DNA from: Plumapathes pennacea
Taxonomy: Eukaryota > Cnidaria > Anthozoa > Antipatharia > Myriopathidae
Direction of reading: 5' to 3'
Assembly: GCA_964036295.1 (NCBI GenBank)
Contig: OZ038465.1
Span: forward strand, 19,121,831-19,185,830
Length of the DNA stretch: 64,000 bases
Translations under genes and position numbers: made by a program
The notes under the pieces: generated by a model
Database searches by the model: none
What the model was told of the DNA's origin: nothing
Seen by the model: only the letters and a program-made list of their open reading frames with translations
Part shown: piece by piece, positions 59,128 through 64,000 of the stretch
Position numbering within the stretch: position 1 is the first letter of the stretch
How the letters are laid out: each line of letters starts with the position of its first letter

Positions 59128-60210
59128 TAGCATTTTACTTCATGCACGTTAGGTAGATTGCATGCTATCAAACTCTTGTTTAGTTAAAACCATACTTTAA
59201 TAGTGACTTGTAAAATTGACCGTCCAAGTGTGCATGCATAAATGTATATATGGGCAGTAAAGGTCGTGCATTAATCACAAAATAGCTGATACGTAAAGGT
59301 TTCCCATTCGTGAGAACGAGTTCAGTAACTGCTCACCAGCTGCGTAGAATCGAGTGACCTGCACAATACTTTTTATGAACTATATGAACTTCTAGTATTG
59401 AAAAAAAGTTATAAGGTTGCGGGCCGTGGATAAGATTTGTTTCCACAAAGTTCGAAATTCAGTGCAGATAATATATTTTAAAGTTTTCTCCAAGTAAACG
59501 AAATGCTCTGCAAACTTCCCTGTACAGGTAGATAATAGTAGTGCAGTTTACCCGTTTGTGGCATCATTCATAGCCGTTGTTAAATTTGCGTGGCGGTTTT
59601 TTCAAAGAAGGACGAGTCACAATGCGTGACTGTGCAGCACAATAGGAGCTAGTGTTTTTGGTATCTGGTTTGAGTGGACAGGCAATTTCCATTTTATAAT
59701 CCCCGCGGTGGATCAGCGATAAAATCAAGATTAGTTATACAGGAATTTCAGAACAGCGTTCTCTCATAAGAGGGACCGACCGGGATCAACAGCTGAGACA
59801 ATTTACAAGAGGGTGGGCCGCCTGTGGTGTATATATTGGCCACACTCTAACTTTTCAACAGATTATCTAAATAGAGAATATGTTAATAAAGCTCGAGGTT
59901 TCGTTTCATTTCAATCAGTGTGTGCAGCCAGCCTGTCGTAACACAAGCAGGAACGGAACCAACATAATCCCGGTATAGCTGCTTTTAATTGTCGTTTGAA
60001 GTTATTTGAAAATAATGGCACACACTGTTTCATATCACTTTTAGCATTAATGCACAGTTCATGTCATAAAATAACTGTTCTTTCTTTTCATTTGCACTTT
60101 TCAGAATTAATGTACCTTCTTGGTTGTTATGTCGGAGTGTGTTATACATAATGCTTTGATTGGTTTGTTTGTTTATGTTTAAACACTGGATTCTGTTTCT
60201 CTCCTTGTAG
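59128..60210. other. Intergenic with a ~65-bp segment repeated downstream
   Basis: GACCGTCCAAGTGTGCATGC followed by a GGGCAGTAAAGGTCGTGCAT block at 59219-59283 recurs, diverged, at 61660-61730. Otherwise nothing recognised. Confidence 0.55.
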
Positions 60211-60246
60211 TGACAAAGACAACGAATCTCGCACCTTCACTTTGTG
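60211..60246 (+). pseudogene. Duplicated signal-peptide exon end, relic or alternative exon
   Basis: Flanked by an acceptor (CTCCTTGTAG) and a donor (GTAAGTTC). It encodes TKTTNLAPSLC in the same frame as ALIILAPSIC, the exon end at 62264-62296, with nearly identical bases around the donor (GCACCTTCA(C/A)TTTGTG|GTAAGTT). It has no ATG of its own. Confidence 0.5.
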
Positions 60247-61464
60247 GTAAGTTCAGAATTCGTTTTTCACAACGATCTAGAATAAATCATTCGGATTTTG
60301 ATAATTTGTGCTAACAATAGCGATTAACAGTAAATGTTTCACATATTTCGACATTCTGTTCCTCTTTGCTCTTGTTGAGTTTGTTTTAATTTGTTCTTCG
60401 CTACCCTCTGGTCCCAGAGGTTGCGCAGCTCGTGGCTTCTTTCTGGTATAAAAACCGAGTTGTCCTTCTTCGACTTACTTTAACCTCGGGTCTTAGCAAG
60501 TTGTCAAGTCGGGAGCCTTTGCATTCGGCAACACCTGTTGTAACATGCTGTATACGCACTGTTCGCTTCGCGTATACAGCCTACATGATTGCATGTGTAG
60601 TTAGGATAGTTAAGTTGAAGAGAGTTACCATAGATTCCACGTTAACTCGAGCCAATGGCAATACCGAGGCCCAGTAAAAAGATAACTTGGTGGAAACTGA
60701 ATGTGCGGTAACGTTCCAAACCTTATTTTGCTGTTCCTTATTTGAGTGCTGCTCATCGGATGAGATCCAGAGCTCTATAGAGCTCACTCAGATGTACGAA
60801 AAGTGCTTGTCCATTAGCATGGTGCAGCCACAGAAATACACCAGTAATTGGCAGACGAGAGAAGCCGAGCTATTAAAGACGCAATCAGCTGAAACGAGCA
60901 TATAACGTTGTCAGTCTAAAAATTACCACGAGACCCTGAGTTCTGTCGAGAACGGCCAAAGGGGGAAGATAACAGAGTTTAATACAGTGCAAGCGTAATC
61001 CGTTTGAAAGGGGACAAGTGTCACTCCTAAATCGTTTGTTTGACTAATAACTTTTTATGCAATAGTGAATTAGTCAGCAGTTAAGAGTAGGAGCCAAGAC
61101 AACAAGAAGGTATAAATATACATCCTGGTCCGGTTGTTTAGAGAGCTGTTAGTGTTATCTAACGGATAAATCTTTATCGTTGATAAAATGAGTTTAAATG
61201 TTAACACTTATCCATTGGACAGCGATTTATCCGGTGAAGGTTGTTACTAAAACACGAAACAGCGAAACAACGAAACCGCGCGAAACAGCTAATTATTAAC
61301 TAAAATTAAAGGTAATAAAGGATGATTACTGAACTATTGCTCAAATAAACAAGCCCGTTATCATGTTGCGTCAAGCTGGCATCAATCTGTGTTTGAACAC
61401 CGAACACCGGTATTTCCGGAGTGTTGTAAAATACACAATATGAAGTAAAAAAAAAAAAAAAAAA

Positions 61465-61850
61465 GCTGTGCAGTGTCTTTTTTTGGGCAGAAATGTTTCA
61501 GATTATTGAAATTTTTCAATAATTACTCGTGGTAAGCAATAGAGGAGGTGCTAAAAAATAAAAGTAGTTCTGTGTTTACACACTTTTGGGGTTGTAAACC
61601 CAGGGAAACTTCTTTCGGGGCAACTTGGATTTTATAGTATTCTGTTGTTCTACTTTTTGACCGTCCAAGTGTACACAATGCGCAATGTACTACATGGGCA
61701 GTAAAAGTCATGCATTAATCACAAAACAGTGCACAAGAGGCACTGATTAGAGTGATGTGTATATGTACAGTGTCTTTTTTAATACTAGGTAGAGCTGTTT
61801 CAGATTATTAAAATTCATCAATAATCATTAAGCAATAAACAGGTTATTGC
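61465..61850. repeat. Local tandem duplication upstream of the LRP-like gene
   Basis: CAGTGTCTTTTTT, then TTCAGATTATT(G/A)AAATT, CAATAAT and TAAGCAATA occur in order at about 61471-61542 and 61769-61850. Confidence 0.6.
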
Positions 61851-62214
61851 CTGAATCAGTGAACGTTTGGATAAAAGAGAGTGTAATTATTTTCCAACTT
61901 AGCCCGAAGCGTTGCGTATAGGTAACTATGCAACGTTTTGGCTTTTACTTGTTCTGCAAAGCGCCCCTGGTTAAAAGAAAATGCTTGTTTAAAATCATTT
62001 CATTCCAACAAAAGAAGAGAAGTGAAAAGAAGTGAAATTCTGAGTCGCTGCTATCAGTAAAATGTCAAATTGGGCAGCATTTTGAAGTTCAGACTATATT
62101 AAGTTGCTTGCTATCTCTGCTGTTGTCGCAGTTACTTTCGGGAGTGCACTAAGTCACCTTCATTCGTTTGTTAATTTTGTTTTAACTCTGTACATTTTTT
62201 CTCAGCGGGCAGTG

Positions 62215-63837
62215 ATGAAGGAATCGAGTCTCAAAGTTATGGCACCAAAGTGGTTAATGCTGGCCGCCCTAATCATCCTGGCACCTTCAATTTGTGGTAA
62301 GTTAAGACAGCAGCCGACTTCCGGCCGACTGCCGGCCGGCACTGTATCGGCCGACGTATCAGTCGACTTGTCGGTCGACCGACTATCGGCCGACGGTCGG
62401 TCGGTTTCGCCGTTGATAGTCGGCCAACTGTCGGTCGACTGTCGACCGATGCGTTGGCCGATGGTAGCTAAAGTACACATGATCCAGCGCAGTGCCTACA
62501 TTCAAATATCAGAAGCTTCGTTATAAATTCGAACCATCAGAAAGTGAAGGGTAAAAGTTATAATAGAGGACGTTTACGATGAGAGAAAGAATAACTCTAT
62601 TTGCATGACCCTAATAACATGCATATAATAATTTCTGCATTCTGACTGGCTGAGTGCATGTTAAATTTCACATTTCTGCACTGCTAATTTTTAAACTAGA
62701 GTCTTTTTCCCATACGAATTGTGCAGGTAACTTAGATAAAGATTTTGAAAGTGCAGCTTACTGATTAGAATTCAATTGTTGAAGAACTTTCTCAAATAGA
62801 AGGGGAGGCCCCCATAAAGTCCCTTTTTAAGCCTCAGGTATAAAAAAAGGGTTATGGAATAAACTAAAGCTTTTTGGCATTAAAAAAGTCACTAAGGACA
62901 GATGGCCAAAGGAAAATCGTATTGGCATCTGAGAGAGGTTCTAAAACTTGCCCCCTTAATTGAGAAGTTCGGAAAATTCGCTTTCCCGAGCGAGTTGTGT
63001 GCGGTTTATCTAGACGTTTTCCATTTGAAAGGCATAAAAAAGGGCCAATTTTTACTAGAGGTATTTAAATGGTCACTATTTCGACTCCAGAATGTTATTC
63101 TAAAAGGCAAGGGATGGAGCCTGGGTGGAGCCCCCTCGTATAAAAATTATATGTTCCTTGCGCCGGGCACGAAAAGCTCCTGATACTTTTTTCAAGGAAC
63201 TATCAGTGGGTAAATACTTATGACTACCATAAATGGAAATAGACTTGCAAAATGTCAGGTTCATAGCATGAAATCATCAAAATTATTACTTGCCGATTTG
63301 AAGTTTGGAACTATAAGATTTGTATGGGAAAAGTTGGGCCTCGTGTATAATAACTTTTTCATGGACGTTTGGAAATTGTAATCTAGCGCAACGGGAACGT
63401 CTTATATATACATACACAAGTAGCTGAATAAAGCGATATTGTCACTATTTTGCAGATGCTCTTTGTGTGCCTCCATGCCTGTTGATTGAGACTTACGATG
63501 AATTACTGATAGTGGACCCAACAACCTTCAATGAGACGATGCCGAGATTGCCACTGCCTGTAGGGTACTTGCGTCTGGTTCTTCATGTCAGATTGGGACT
63601 TTGTTTTTGGTTTCAGTTTGGAGGTGTTTCTCGGGTAAATATTGACAATATTAGCAGCGTCGAAAAAATTTCTGAAGAATACTTCTTAAGTATTGCTGTG
63701 GACTGGATATCGGATCAGATTTATGCGAGTACCTTTCACAATACCATCACTGTTGCCGATCTTGACGGGAGTAACTGGCGCGTCATGTTGAACTTGACGA
63801 GGAACGGACGTCGCGTTGTGGTGGATCCTATAGCTGG
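62215..63837 (+). CDS. LDL-receptor-type YWTD propeller protein, N-terminal exons only
   Basis: Exon 62215-62296 encodes a signal peptide (MKESSLKVMAPKWLMLAALI then ILAPSICG) and ends in phase 1. Exon 63456-63837 continues DALCVPPCLLIETYDELLIV and ends in phase 2; the rest lies beyond the window. The second exon shows LDLR class-B repeat features: VNIDNISSVEKI, SIAVDWISDQIYAST (like the VDWI...LYW...TI pattern), ITVADLDGSNWRVML and RRVVVDPIAG. Extracellular, probably a ligand-binding receptor or secreted relative; no LDL-A or EGF module is visible yet. A CTCAG acceptor just before the ATG suggests a 5' UTR exon. The exact family member cannot be told from one propeller blade. Confidence 0.7.
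62308..62465. repeat. Palindromic GTCGGCCGAC-type minisatellite
   Basis: About a dozen overlapping, alternating TCGGCCGAC / GTCGGTCGAC / CGACCGAC words within 160 bases, 12 bases into intron 1 of the propeller gene. The words are self-complementary and could fold extensively. Confidence 0.85.
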
Positions 63838-64000
63838 GTAAGAAAACACTTGTTATTGATGTTATCTTAACGTACACTTTTTTTGCGAATTATTGTTTTC
63901 TAGATTCACTGCTGTTTAGTATTTAGTAAGGGCAGATCAGGCTATTTAGACAACCTAGCTGTTAAAACAGCTGGATTTAGTGCCAGTAGTAGTCAAAGAG

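Noticed and set aside
60432-60905. Short plus-strand frames of 81 and 72 residues before the propeller gene
   Set aside because: No similarity to the propeller exons or any family I know, and no flanking splice sites that would join them in frame.
62902-63183. 93-residue open frame (MAKGKSYWHLREVLK...)
   Set aside because: Lies inside the first intron of the propeller gene, has no recognisable motif, and length alone is not convincing in AT-rich DNA.
1-64000. CRISPR arrays, bacterial operons, tRNA and rRNA genes
   Set aside because: No regularly spaced identical repeats with unique spacers, no recognisable cloverleaf A/B boxes, no rRNA; the DNA is clearly eukaryotic.

Overview
The window looks like animal nuclear DNA, most likely an anthozoan cnidarian (probably a stony coral). 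The genes are split by introns with GT-AG borders, the DNA is AT-rich, and introns and spacers are full of short inverted-repeat transposons. The taxon is an inference from gene content and from repeat families I associate with corals; nothing in the window proves it. I built the exon models by hand from reading frame, splice sites and remembered family sequences.

Layout. 1-9261 (-): 5' half of BTAF1 (13 exons seen, cut by the window edge). 9587-15914 (+): complete MEIOB, a meiosis-specific OB-fold ssDNA-binding protein, head-to-head with BTAF1 across about 325 bp. 16819-17946 (+): intronless CDC14 dual-specificity phosphatase. 20492-23573 (-): small four-exon gene of the UPF0547/C16orf87 family. 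24950-26143: three transposons nested inside one another. 28302-29198 (-): unrecognised intronless ORF. 31300-33252 and 34261-35866 (+): tandem CLN3/battenin-like transporters with near-identical 3' exons. 36636-52644 (+): complete 21-exon MARF1 (NYN ribonuclease, RRMs and LOTUS array). 56022-56184: BTB-domain relic. 56820-59127: degenerate non-LTR retrotransposon. 62215 to the window end (+): start of a secreted or membrane protein with an LDL-receptor-type YWTD propeller.

Function. Three genes fit germ-line or cell-cycle roles: MEIOB in meiotic recombination, MARF1 in oocyte RNA control, and CDC14 in mitotic/meiotic exit. BTAF1 is a general TBP remodeller. There is no operon logic here, and the neighbourhood may be coincidental, although the BTAF1-MEIOB spacer looks like a shared promoter.

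Repeats. At least three MITE families carry TTAA target-site duplications (piggyBac type). A fourth has a TAA duplication (PIF/Harbinger type). Others have clear terminal inverted repeats but an unresolved superfamily. Most intron sequence longer than 300 bp that is not listed separately shows nothing I can name.
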